Source: Takakia lepidozioides
Taxonomy: Eukaryota; Streptophyta; Takakiopsida; Takakiales; Takakiaceae
Reading direction: 5' to 3'
Length of the DNA: 64,000 bases
Assembly (NCBI GenBank): GCA_030704615.1
Contig: CM060733.1
Span: 71,796,001-71,860,000 of the forward strand
Of this stretch, positions 11,340 to 22,600 are shown piece after piece. The position numbers were made by a program, and so were the translations under genes. The first letter of the stretch is position 1, and each line of letters starts with the position of its first letter. The notes under the pieces were generated by a model. It was not told where the DNA came from and did no database searches. It worked only from the letters and a program-made list of their open reading frames with translations.

Positions 11340-14080
11340 TGCGCCACATGAGGCCTCTAACATCCTGAAATGCAAGGACTTGAAAGGAAGGCATCGCGTA
11401 TGTACCTGTACAGAAGGCGCATTGCTGCTTTGTCCGCGTTCGGCTGGTCGGTGAACTCGTGGCTCCGGCAGGCATGGGGTATCTCCCGAAAGAATAGGTC
11501 GGTTTTGTACAGCAGAAAGTACCTCGTCACATAGTCGCGTAGGCTCTCTGCTGCAGGAGAAATCTCCATCTTGAACTGATGTGCTTATGTGTCCAGCTGC
11601 TCTTGCGCATTCGTTGTCACCTGTGGAGATTCTCAATCAGATCGCTTTCCTGAAAAATACAATGAATCCACCCCCTACAAGAGTAGAAGCGCCAAACGAA
11701 GCGTGGGGAAGTACCTGAAACCACCATGTCATGCGGTTCATCCACATGTCGAATGTCGGGTCAGACAGTTTGTCCGGTTTGGGGAAGCTCCACATGTCCC
11801 TTGTACTTTGGGAACCATTCCAGATTTGGAGCCACCGGGTCTGTCCAACCACCCAGCATATTCGTAAGCGCTAAACACCACAAAAACGAGTTGTTGCCAC
11901 CACAATTTGGTTAAGAATGTATCACCTTTTCTGTTGCATCCACACAGGATGTGGCTAGACGATGGAGCTTCTCCAATGTCATCGTGGGCTTCAGAGCGCG
12001 GGAGTAGTGCTTCCCCACCTCCACCAGAAAGTCGACACCAAGGGCGAGATCAGCTATGGCGACGTACTTTACCATCCGCGACTTGTACTTTATGGGGGCC
12101 CTGGCCTCCGCAGCTTTGAGATACGATTCGAGTGCCGGGAGGGTTAGATTCTTCTCCTCTGACTCCATGTAGAACCTTCGCGCATGTGCCAAATCCTGCT
12201 GAATTTTCGTCTGTCAAGAATGCGCACATAAGATTAGAGATCCTGCTCAACACTTTTTCTTCTATTGGGGGAGGAGAGACAGATTAGCTCAACAAAACAG
12301 TCAGGAGCTTTACCCGAAATATGTAGTCCACCATGGCGTCCATGCTCAGCCTATACCAGGTTCTGTCTGTCTTTGCCTCCGACTTGCGCAGGAGGTCGGC
12401 ACTGAGCGAATTGGCAAACTCTTGCACCCCCTGCTTCCCGACATCCTTCACTTGGAAGAGCATATGGGACAAGTTGGTGGCAATGAAGGCATTCTTAGTC
12501 ACCCTGCAATGCCACATTTCCATCAAACAATACTGAAATGGGAATTTTGAACAAATATGAGCATTCGCAATGAAATGACTTACAAATTTTGGGTCCAAAA
12601 GCAAGAGGCGTTGTAACTTACGAGTTGATGTCCGCCATTGCAGCTTTGAGAAGACTGCGATCTTTGGGCCCCGCAACCTTCAGCACAACACACTCCACGA
12701 CGAAATGCCAATCGAGGTCGTTGGGGTGGGCTTCGGCTATGTGCTCCATCCATGCCAGGAGGCGATGATTGCCGTCCCACACGTAAAACATCTTTCCGGA
12801 CAAGTGCTGGAAAAGAGGATCAGTAGCAATCGATCTCTCGAACTCCTCATTTCGCCTTTGCCAATGGGGACCCCATTTGTCCACCTCATCGGAAGTGTGG
12901 GCACGGGAAGCTCCGTGGTTGTTCTCAATGGAAACATAAAACGCGGCAGACCCCATTCGATATCCATCCCGGAAAGAGAATTTCAGCTTGTCGATATCGC
13001 CTGGGAGGGCAGGTCTCACCACCTGCAAAGACACCAAGCGGCAAAGGGGAATTCGAAGCTTGGCCGGGTACACCATGCCCCCCAGCACCCTGCCAATGTT
13101 GCTGTGGGTTGCCTCCAACATCTTGGCAGCGGCCAACTTCATATCCGCCTCCGACATGACGTCTGCTGCAGAGGGGTTCTCCGGCAGCCCACCAGGACCG
13201 CCAAATCCAGCCTGTATGTTGCGAGTTTGGGGCCTAGGGATGTCCGGGAGGATGTCATCCTAGTCAGAAAGCTCGGTGTCGTCCTCCTCAACATGGTCAA
13301 CCACCGGCGAAACCACCTCGAGCACTTTCCCCGTCTCTACTGCTCACTCTGCCATCTCCCGGCTTCATCTCGAACTTGCACAATCCGTGCTCTTTGTGGT
13401 GTTCTTTCCTCTCCTCCACTCTCCACCGTATGGGTAATTGCGGGGGCTGCTCTTGTCCGCGATGGTGTAACCGGTGTGTTACTGCCTCTTTGTGGTGTCT
13501 TGGAGGGATTCACCGTCTCTGTGCGTCCCTCGCTTACACGGGCATCTGTCATTTCGGCACCCCTGGCCTCTTCAGTGGCCTTTTCTCTTTCCTCCTGGCT
13601 AGCCTTCTGTCTCGCCTGTTCTTTTGCCCTCTCTTTTGCCCTCTCACGGGCTTTCTGTTTCTTACTAGGGCTAGCAGCAGGGGAGCCCTCTAGGACGACC
13701 ATCTTTGATTGAGGAGAACTGACACCCTCGCGCGCACTGCTCACTCCCCCCTCTGTAGCCCGTGACGGCTCTCTCGCCGGGGATTGCATGTGTTTGGCTT
13801 TCTTCTTCTTCTTTGTATGGGCGGGCCCTACTGCATGTGCATCAATAACCTCCATTGCCGGATCTGCTGTCCTCACGTCCTCACGCCCTTCACCTGCCAT
13901 GCCGCCTGCACCAACCTCCCCAATGCCTATTCTGTCGTACTCTCGCTGCAGGTCCTCCCGTCCACCAACAAAAGGTTTTAGTTTGCCCTCCCGCCCCAAG
14001 TTGGGCGATCCAAACATGCGATGAGTTGGAGCTGTCGATGATACCACCAGCGTGTCGGGCTCGTCGTCACTCTGTCATTC
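11340..14080 (-). pseudogene. ParB-like gene of MULE copy A (multi-exon, methyltransferase part absent)
   Basis: Exon candidates on the minus strand: about 14075-13350 (charged, lysine/alanine-rich, disordered; ends at GTGAGC), 13260-12620 (ParB-like domain), 12503-12314, 12210-11926, 11840-11715 and about 11590-11390. The ParB-like exon has IPLCRLVSLQVVRP, then KMFYVWDGNHRLLAWM near 12775. Donors TC|GTAAGT at 12620 and CGG|GTAAAG at 12314 match the exon 2 and exon 3 ends of copy B in position and phase. Copy B exon 4 is split here by an extra intron. The last segment (REIPHACRSHEFTDQPNADK) matches copy B exon 5, but its 5' splice is unclear. No exons matching the methyltransferase half follow; the hairpin array begins instead. 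A TAG interrupts the frame near 13260 unless spliced out. Confidence 0.7.
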
Positions 14081-14089
14081 CCGAAAATC

Positions 14090-15035
14090 GTGAGAACCAA
14101 CATCGGAATGAAAACCACCATCCGCCACGAGCAGCGCAACCACCATCGCAACAATCGTGGAACAACAATGAAAACAAAACAAAACCAAGTATGGAGTGCC
14201 ATGGAACAACAATGAAAACAAATCCAACCAATGCCTAAGAATGACATGCACAAGCAGCCTTCTCTAGAGCTGCCGGCTTTGCACACGCATTGCAAACTAT
14301 CTAAGGTTCACTCAACCAGTAACTTGCAGAAATCAACATGAAACACGATGAACAAATGAACACGAATTCCAGAAGACGGGAAAACAGGGTGAAATGTTTT
14401 GAAGGCACTTCATCTGCTCAGACAATCTTCTCAGCTCAGCATGGATTTTCTTAATTCCGAGATGCAACCTGTTATCTACAGCGAGGTGTGCACCCTGTTC
14501 TGGCAAGCAATCTGAATGCAGCAACGACCTGGCTCCTTTCTAACCACTCTGACCTTGATCATTCTTCTCAACAACTCGTGCTTTTGCGATGCAACCATGC
14601 GCTTCCAGGGCTGCCAGGCGGAAGATGTGAAAACAAACTAAAAAAACGAAGAAAACCGAAAGAGGAAGGGGCGGAACCTGAGAGTGCTCGGCTTCAGTTG
14701 GCGCGGGCTGTGAGCAAGACAATGGAATTTCCTGCTGGAGCTTAAGTTTGGCCATGCGAGAGGTTGGACGTCGCCCGTAGTACAAAGCCTTCAGCTTCCG
14801 CCGCGGTCTGGATGTGGGGTTTCTCTCAGGAGAGCCACGCCCTTCTCCACGCGGCATAAGTCCCAGCAAAAGAAAAAAGATCTCGCAGTATGTGTGCGTA
14901 CATGCCTCGAATAGAAGTTCATCCAAGTTTAGCATCAGGTTTCCAAGGCGTATCCGGGAAGCAAGCGCGGAATCCTTGTGTCGCCAGCCCGGTTCAAAAC
15001 CGACGGCGGAGGACATTTAATGCGCAACTACGTCA
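14090..15035. other. Intergenic stretch between ParB-like gene A and arrays
   Basis: No recognised gene. A minus-strand frame with MPRGEGRGSPERNP near 14855, ending at a CAG|GTTCCG-like donor near 14675, could be a 5' exon of the ParB-like gene; it is basic and of unknown function. In copy B the equivalent position holds the shared intergenic region of the two divergent genes. Confidence 0.3.
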
Positions 15036-15039
15036 ATCG

Positions 15040-15375
15040 CCCGCTAGATGGAAAAAATCGGCGCCGAATTTCCATCCAGCGGATGAAGTATGACGCAACG
15101 AGGCCATCCCTCCGCCCCAGCCGTTCTCATCCAGGAGACGCCGGATGGAAATCCTGCGCCACATTTCCATCCTACAGGTAATTTGGAGCGCGGCCGGATG
15201 GAAAAACGGCGCCGAATTTCCATCTTGCAGGCAATTCGGAGCGCGGCCGGATGGAAATCCGGCGCCGAAATTCCATCCTGCAGGTAATTCGGAGCGCGGC
15301 CGGATGGAAATCCAGCGCCGAATTTCCATCTGCCAGGTAAGTCGAAGCGCCGAATTACCATCCTGCAGGTAATTC
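15040..15375. repeat. Short-period GGCGCC palindrome array (copy A side)
   Basis: Units of about 58 bp containing GCCGGATGGAAATCCGGCGC, then CGAAATTCCATC and CTGCAGGTAATTCGGAGCG, occur near 15135, 15190, 15250 and 15305. They are related in reverse complement to the array at 8570-9425. Confidence 0.8.
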
Positions 15376-15479
15376 TGAGCGTGGCCGCTTGTTTTTTTGG
15401 TCTAAAAAGACACAACCTTAAGTTTTAGACACGGTTTTCAGGGAATTCTCGACTGGTTGAGAGAAATTCCTTGCTTCTT

Positions 15480-16265
15480 TTCCATCCCTCGTAGTTCCTA
15501 CATGGAAATTCGTTGCCGAAATTCCATCTGGCCGCGATTGCGATTAAATGCCGAATGGAAATTCGGCGCCGGTTTTCCATCCCCTCCGCCCGAGTCGACT
15601 TTATTCCGGCGCCCCCTGTTGGATATTCGGTGCCGAATTTCCGTCCGGGGGTTGTATTGTGACGGCCAGGTGCCGGCCTCTCCCCCCGAGCCGACTGCAT
15701 CCGAACAGCCCCGGATGTAAATTCCGCGTCGTTTTTCCATCCGGGGAGATTTTTATGTCGGCCAGTTTTCGGCATGACCCCCCGACACGACTTCCTTTGG
15801 GGGGGCCCGGATGGAAACTCGGCGCCGAATTTCCATCCGGGGGATATTCTCTGTCGGACAGGTGCCGGCCTCTCCGCCCGAGGCGACTTCATCCGGGCGG
15901 CCCCTGTTGGATATTCGGTGCCGAATTCCCGTCCGGGGGTTGTAATGTGACGACCATGTGCCGGCCTCTCCCCCCGAGCCGAATGCATCCGAACGGCCCC
16001 GGATGTAAATTCGGCGCCGTTTTTCCATCCGGGGAGGTTTTTATGTCGGCCACTTTTTGGCCTGACCCCCCGACACGACTTCCTTTGGGGGGGCCCGGAT
16101 GGAAACTCGGCGCCGAATTTCCATCCGGGGGATGTTCTCTGTCGGACAGGTGCCGGCCTCTCCGCCCGAGTCGACTTCATCCGGGCGGCCCCTGTTGGAT
16201 ATTCAGTGCCAAATTTCCATCCGGGGGTTGTAATGTGACGGCCCGGTGCCGGCTTCTCCCCTTCA
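15480..16265. repeat. Higher-order ~290-bp palindrome array (copy A side)
   Basis: This is the reverse-complement counterpart of 7370-8445. The landmark GGGGGTTGTAATGTGACGG (with one or two changes) recurs near 15650, 15940 and 16232, a spacing of about 291 bp. It lies immediately upstream of transposase copy A, in the same relative place as its counterpart upstream of copy L. Confidence 0.85.
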
Positions 16266-16524
16266 GCCAACATCATCCGGGCGGCCCCCCACTTTCTGAC
16301 TGCACACCGTTGGCAGTTATTGCGCAAAGACCAGGGGCCGCATTCCGGAGACAATGTTCATTAACACTCTGACTGTGGATTTTTGAGATAGTTGGCTCCC
16401 TGGATTTGGATGAGGCTTCGTCGCTCGGACAAATCGGCACCGCATTCCTTCCCATCGGTGCATCCTCCTTCTACCGGGGAGCTTGCCTGCACGCCATCCT
16501 GGCAGTCTTGTGTGCACATCTCCC

Positions 16525-18944
16525 ATGGCGGAAAACCCGAGCGCTACAGTGTACTGCCCTCCTCACGAGCATAGAGCTTCATTTCCGTGCAGAGGGGACA
16601 TCTGCCGTGTGATGGAGAAATATCTGTGCGTTCGATACCACCTGAAACCGGGGTCGGTTTTTTTGGAGGAGGAAAGGAAGGACTCAAACGGCGTTGTTGT
16701 CGAGAGTATTGTTGTGCTCCACGATGATTTCGGCGATGGCAGGGAATGGTGAGTTCCACCATCGGACAACGTCATATACAGGGCAGTTGGGGACTTCATT
16801 TGCCCACCAAATGCACCTTCTATCCTGGCGCCTTCCACGAAACAATCCGCGAATCAGAGAGTGGGTACCTCAAAGAGAGAAGTCCGCAACGAAGTAAATC
16901 CAGAGCCCAACCCATCAATGAAGACGAGCGAGAACCGGGTTGTTCACAACCTGTCCGACTCCGACAAGGTCATGGAAGTTCCGAGATCGTCCTGGAGATC
17001 AGGAAAGTCCTCAATGGACGTCAGTGGACAAGGGAGTCATATTCCCAGCACGAGCACCGCAGTTCTTGAAATTCTGCGAGGGCTTCACAAGGATGGACAC
17101 CGCTCGGAGCTGGCCGGGCTAGACTACAGCAAGTTTGCAATTAAATCGGTTACATGCCTTCCCGCAGACGTCGACGGTAATATCTTCTTTGAGTTCCCTC
17201 CTCGGACGGACTACTCGAGGGCGTCCGGAATGTTGACAGATATGGATAGAAAACATGATGGTCATCCTTGGTGCGTCACCAAAACCACCAGCATGAAGAT
17301 GCTCGATGGTGTGCGGGTGCGCTACATTGTTTGTGCGGGCGCGTTGCGGTGTTTCTCCCCAACTTGCTTCCATTTTAAATCCAGAGGTCACAGGAACAAG
17401 ACCGATTGGACAGGCACAACTCATCAACCATTTTGAGCTCAGGAGAAGGTTCCGAACTCCACATTTAAGTGTGCGCATTGCAAAGAACCACCACACTGCA
17501 TGTTTGTTTGTAATGCCAAGCAGTTCTATGTGTTGCACCGTTTCCCTGGCCTCACCCGAGCTTGCATACACGTTCGTTCCCATTGTCACAAATTGGCGAG
17601 GGGGAACTCGCGGGAGGCTGCCCACGAGGCAGAGCAGCTCGTTCAGGAGGAGGTTAAGTTGAGACCGGGTGCCAAACCCAAACAGATACAACTCCAAGCC
17701 GCCCATAAGATGGCATTGGCCAGAATTATGTCGGAAGACGGCTCCGATAGAGTTCCTCTCGATGAGAAGGAAATGGAGGCATTGCTGGAGTCGGTGTCCC
17801 ACGTCTGTTCACCGAATGTCCGAAACCACATTGTCTCATGCAAACAGAAAATTGGGCGTGGCTCGGATATGCACTCCATTCTGGAGGTGAAGCGACGATG
17901 TGGATATGACTACATTCATGGAAGTAGGTTTCCAGGACAAGGGACTGAGGCAGATCGTTGTTTCGTATTCAAAATGTCCACGTGTGGACCTGGCAGCGGC
18001 GTCGAACTGGTCGACAGGATGACGAGTGGCAACTTGTCAAACAGTTGGGTCATGTTCGACCATATCAAGCGAATTACAAATCACCAGTGGGTGACAATGG
18101 GTGCACATGTCTACGACACCCACTGCAGGATGCTAATGACAATTGCTATTTGTGAGATGAAAGGAGAGGACACACAATTGGAGATGCTTCTTTGGCAGGG
18201 AATAAACAAACAGATGGCCAAGGCGGGATTGCCCCCTCCCAATTTCCGTGGTTTCATGGCGGACAACACACAAGCAAATTGGGCTGCCATCCAAAGGGTG
18301 TACGGGCAAGACCCCAATGTTCCCATGGAAGGCAAGGAGAGATCTTGTGGGTTCCATTTTCTGCAGAGCCTTTTGCAGTACACAACCAAGCTCGTGGCGC
18401 CAGATTTCAAAGAGGAGCACCGTTCCATGTGTCTTGCGTGGAAGCGTGCTCCCACCTTGGATGATGCAGAGACACAGTTTGCATATATACGGGCTTGGTG
18501 GACATCGTCAGGTGCTGTAAGGAAATCAGACGAGGGAGCAATGGTCAGTTGGCTAGCATGGTGGCATTATCGTTTCCTCCAGTTCGGCGACTATATGCGG
18601 GAGGTGAGTTGCACGAATTCGCGTCCCGTTGAATATTATTCTTGGCATTATTTGTAACTTGCTTGTAACCTCAACATGTGCTTGTGCAGGAAATGTGTCT
18701 CGACTCCGACACCGACATGCCCACGACAAACATGGCCGAATCAGTGCATTCTTCCTGGCGTACCTCCTCTGCGGCGCATCTGGTGGACATCCTCACTGCC
18801 ACAACGGAGGACATTGTGAGGTCAATTATGCAGCAATGCAGGTACAACAAGTTCTTGAAAGGGAAACAGTGGGGCTTGGGGCCGGACAGGCAGGAAATGC
18901 TGATACGGAATGCCTCCAGATCGAAGAATCCTCGGAAGTGGGCG
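16525..18944 (+). pseudogene. MULE-like transposase, copy A (two nonsense codons, 3' truncated)
   Basis: ATG at 16525; exon 1 ends at 18603 (GAG|GTGAGT), an 86-nt intron follows, and exon 2 starts at 18690. The protein is almost identical to copy L and carries DRKHDGHPWCVTKT, CAHCKEPPHC, FDHIKRITNHQW, AICEMKGEDT, GFMADNTQANW and WLAWWHYRFLQFGDYM. The frame is stopped by TGA at 16751 (GREW*) and TGA at 17434 (HQPF*). Copy L has CGA (Arg) at both sites. At 18944 the frame joins a gypsy gag fragment, with short homology (GGAAGT) near the junction, so the C-terminal half with the SWIM finger is missing. It is divergent from the ParB-like gene A, the same arrangement as in copy B. Confidence 0.85.
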
Positions 18945-19170
18945 TTTACAGCAATTAAAGCAAAAGAAGCATGAAACTGTTGAAGAGTACATGGAAAAGA
19001 TGGAGTTGATGATGAAAAAGTTGGCTGCTGTGCCAGCACCAGGGTTACAGAAGACCTGGTTTGTGAGTGGATTAAGACCTGAATTACAAAAGAAAGTGGA
19101 TATGCTACCCCCATAATACAGTGGAGGAGGCATTTGAAACAGCCAACAGAATTGAGCAATTGGGGATGCT
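18945..19170 (+). pseudogene. Ty3/gypsy gag fragment, left part
   Basis: Encodes QLKQKKHETVEEYMEKMEL and LQKTWFVSGLRPEL, a retrotransposon gag helical segment nearly identical to the gag at 58573-60348. An extra C near 19110 shifts the frame. The gag text stops at GGGGATGCT (19170) and resumes at 30566 with GCTCAGAAGAGAG, exactly where the intact gag continues, so one gag was split by the 11.4-kb element. Confidence 0.9.
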
Positions 19171-19694
19171 ACAGGGATGCCTCGGCGTGAGCCTGGTCAC
19201 GTGAGCGCGTGAGCGCAACTGCGCTCACGCCACGTCACCTTGCGCAAATGCCACGTCACGGGGCTCACTCCACGTCATCACACGTGAAGGCCGCGTCACC
19301 ACGCGCCCAGAAAGAAGTGGAGTGTATTCCCGCAGATTGGCACCCTTTACCGTGGAAACAAGCTGGACGACATAATAAAAGGCATTGACCAAAACTTTTG
19401 ACAAATGCACAACGTATATGAAATGAGTGTGGAAGGCTTGTGGGGTGGATTAAAGAGTACAGAGGATGAATGTACAATGGATGTTGAACAAAGGAAAAAA
19501 TTCATGAATGGAGCACGCATGAATACACTGTAGATGAATGCACAATGGATATGAGAAGAGTCAGGGAGGTTTGTGAGATGGATTCATACATATTGCTCTA
19601 TGATTATTATTTGTTCTAAAGGAACAACTACGGTGGAGGAAGGGGATTCAACGTTTTCCAGATAGTATGAAAATGAATATTAAAAGAATACAGT

Positions 19695-22600
19695 TCAGTC
19701 TGACTCAGAGTCAGTACAATGTATCCCCGCTTCCTCTGCATCTAAGTCTAAGTATTTTAGAACACCGGATCCACGCTGGATACACCTACGGCTGGCCACT
19801 AAAAAGTTAGGGGATAGGGACTCGGCCGCGTGAAGTGCCATTGCTTCGGCATAAACAGGAAGTAGAAAATTGGAAAGGGGGCTGTCGAAAACAGACTCGC
19901 CAGAAATGACTGTATCTCCTGAAGATCCACCGGTGCCTTTCCTGAAAGACAGCCTGAAAAAGTTATTACTGTAACTTTGATGTTATTGAGAAATTGAGTA
20001 TGGCTCCCAAAGAGGGTTTAGCACTTACTCACATGAAAAGTCGTTGTTGACCTGCTTATCTTCGGGATCGTCATCATTTCGAATTTGAATCCGATCAGTC
20101 TGTGTGCCTGAAGTGGAGCCAGACAAAAGGGGGAGGAGCACTGTGTTGTAGAGGTCAGAATCACCCTCCATGCCAAAAAGGCTTCTTCCGCCTGCCTTGC
20201 ATGCATGGTAAGTTGCTCCTGCACCAGACATGAGGACATGAACAGTTTGGTGGGGGGGGGATTTAAGCAGATGAAACTGTTGAAAGAAAACCAATTCGGA
20301 AGGGAAAGAACGAACCTGTGGACACAAAAAGATCGACCACCCGTGCAGAGCGGTGGCTGCATGACTCCAGCAGTATTTGCATGAACGCTCGGGACTTTTC
20401 CTTTGCACCTCTCCAGGGAGTGCCATCTGGTCTCTTCAGAGTCTGACTGGACTGCATGAAGTTGTACAAAATGTCATCGACATGCGGCTCATAGGGGGGG
20501 TTGACGAAACAACCCTGGTCAGAAATCTCAAAGCTGCGGATGGAGGATGGTGTCTTTGAGGTGCGAATCCTCCGCAGGCAGATCGCCTCGAACATCCTCG
20601 TCTGCCAAAGATAGCAGGTTAGTGTGGTAAACACAATCTATAGTGGAAGTGTGTACATCGGCTATTCAGAACTCAGACACAAAAAAATCATGAATCGGTG
20701 ATGATCGGTGTCGATCATAACACATTCTACTAGAGTGGAGCTGCAGAGAACATTGAAACTCATCATGAAAGCACAAGCAGAAGGGAGACGGCATACCAGC
20801 TGACCAGAAAAACCCCCTTTCACAAGGTAGAGGCTGTTCACACAATTCCATGTGCGCAAAACTTCAAACCCTGAAGACTTGAGGTATGATGCCAATGCCC
20901 GACGACTATCATTGTCACATGACTGAAAAAGCAGAAGTGTCCCTGCATCAGAGAGGAAGTTGTTACAGAACCCGAACACCCAACTCCAGTAGTTGTCCTC
21001 GAATTTGTTCCAGCCTGGCGTCTTGCCCTTTGGAAGAACTTCTGGCACAGCCTGGCCATCCGGGATGTCGAGAATGACAATGTCGGCCGCATAAGTTTTC
21101 TGCACACCGCACACGAAGGTGGGACCTGTGCTCACCTGCAACAGACATGTTTTTTATAAGAACGATGGCAAGAATGTTTTCAAAGAACGAGACTGAAATA
21201 CTGCCAACGAAACTTTCAGAGAAAAAGAAAAGAAACTGGAATTCTCACCAGATTGAGGAATGAGATTATATTGTCCCAGGTAGGGGATGGCACCCCAGTG
21301 TATCCTCTCTTTCGACTCTGCATCATCGACAGCCAACCCTCATTAACAATTTTCATCTCTCCTGCCGAATCAGAACGGGAAGGGTGTGGCTTGGCATCGA
21401 ACACGCACTGAACAGTGCGGGTATATCTTCCAGCAGTAAAGTCCTGCCCACTCTCCATCTCCTTTTCTTTCTCCTTCCCCTTGTCCTTTTCCTTCTTTTG
21501 GACTTGTCTTTGTCCTTTGGCTTTGCTGGTGAGATGGCTATGACATCAACAGCCTTGTCTTTTGGTTTGCGGCCCGCCTTCTTTCCCTTCTGCGGCGTTC
21601 CCTGAGCATCAGGCTCCTTGGCAACCAATGTTGCTATGTTTCGTTGGTACTCTTCGTCAGTCAAAGGCGCCAGCATCTCAGCGTTATTGTTCAAGTATTT
21701 CATATGCTGTTCTTGAAAGGTCGTGTGCTCCGGTGGGCAGTCAAGGTACCACCCACAGTCTCTGAAGTGAGAAGGACTCCAGTCCTTCAATATCCCTGCA
21801 GTATACATGGTTGGATCGTTTGCAGGGTCCGACCACATGTCAAGATAGTCTGGAATTCCGCTCAGGTGATTTCCTTCCATAAGCACATATTTCGTGTACC
21901 TGAAAAAAGGAGATAAATCCCAACCCACAAAAGCGCTCAGTGAGTAAGATGCAAGTAGAACAGAATGAAAAAAACATAGATTGAAATGGCTCTGAGAACT
22001 GCTCCAAGGACCTTTCAGGACCACACGATGCTCCAGATGTGAATGTCGTCAACGCCATTCAAAACATTCCATTCAATGATACTGTAAATACACCCTAATC
22101 CAGGTGAATGCAAACTATCGTTTTTGAATGACACAGACATAGAAGTGAATGTCGTCAACGACATTCACTAATCAAGCCTAATTATTCCTTAAATGAAGCA
22201 AAATCACATATGGAAATCATAAACTCGAGTAAGGAACCCTCCAGGAAAACTCAATGCACATTCATAACGAACATATCACTGAGGACCTCACAACAACACT
22301 GTATGTGAATGGCGTCAACGCCATTCAAAAAATACCAACAAGGAACCAATTACTTAGCTCCCAATCCATGTAAATTCAAATTGTCGCTGGTGAATAATAC
22401 AGACACAGAAGTGAATGTCGTCAACGACATTCACTTTGGATTTCTCATAACAGAGCTTATCAAGCCTCCAGATTCCTCGCAAGAGGCAAAAACAATGCAG
22501 AACAACTGAATGTCTGCATTGACATTCAGCAAAATGAAGTGAGGAACCCTCACTGTAACCTCTATGGACATTACAAAAATTTACATAACTCTGAGGACCT

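Noticed and set aside
15430-16372. 274- and 309-codon open frames on both strands
   Set aside because: They lie entirely in the ~290-bp repeat array; composition follows the repeat, with no domain or splice evidence.
20490-20503. NPPY near 20495 taken as the catalytic motif IV
   Set aside because: It falls after FEAICLRRI and before the motif X/I region, the place of the target-recognition segment in beta-class enzymes; DIPDG sits at the expected motif IV position. Left open as an alternative.
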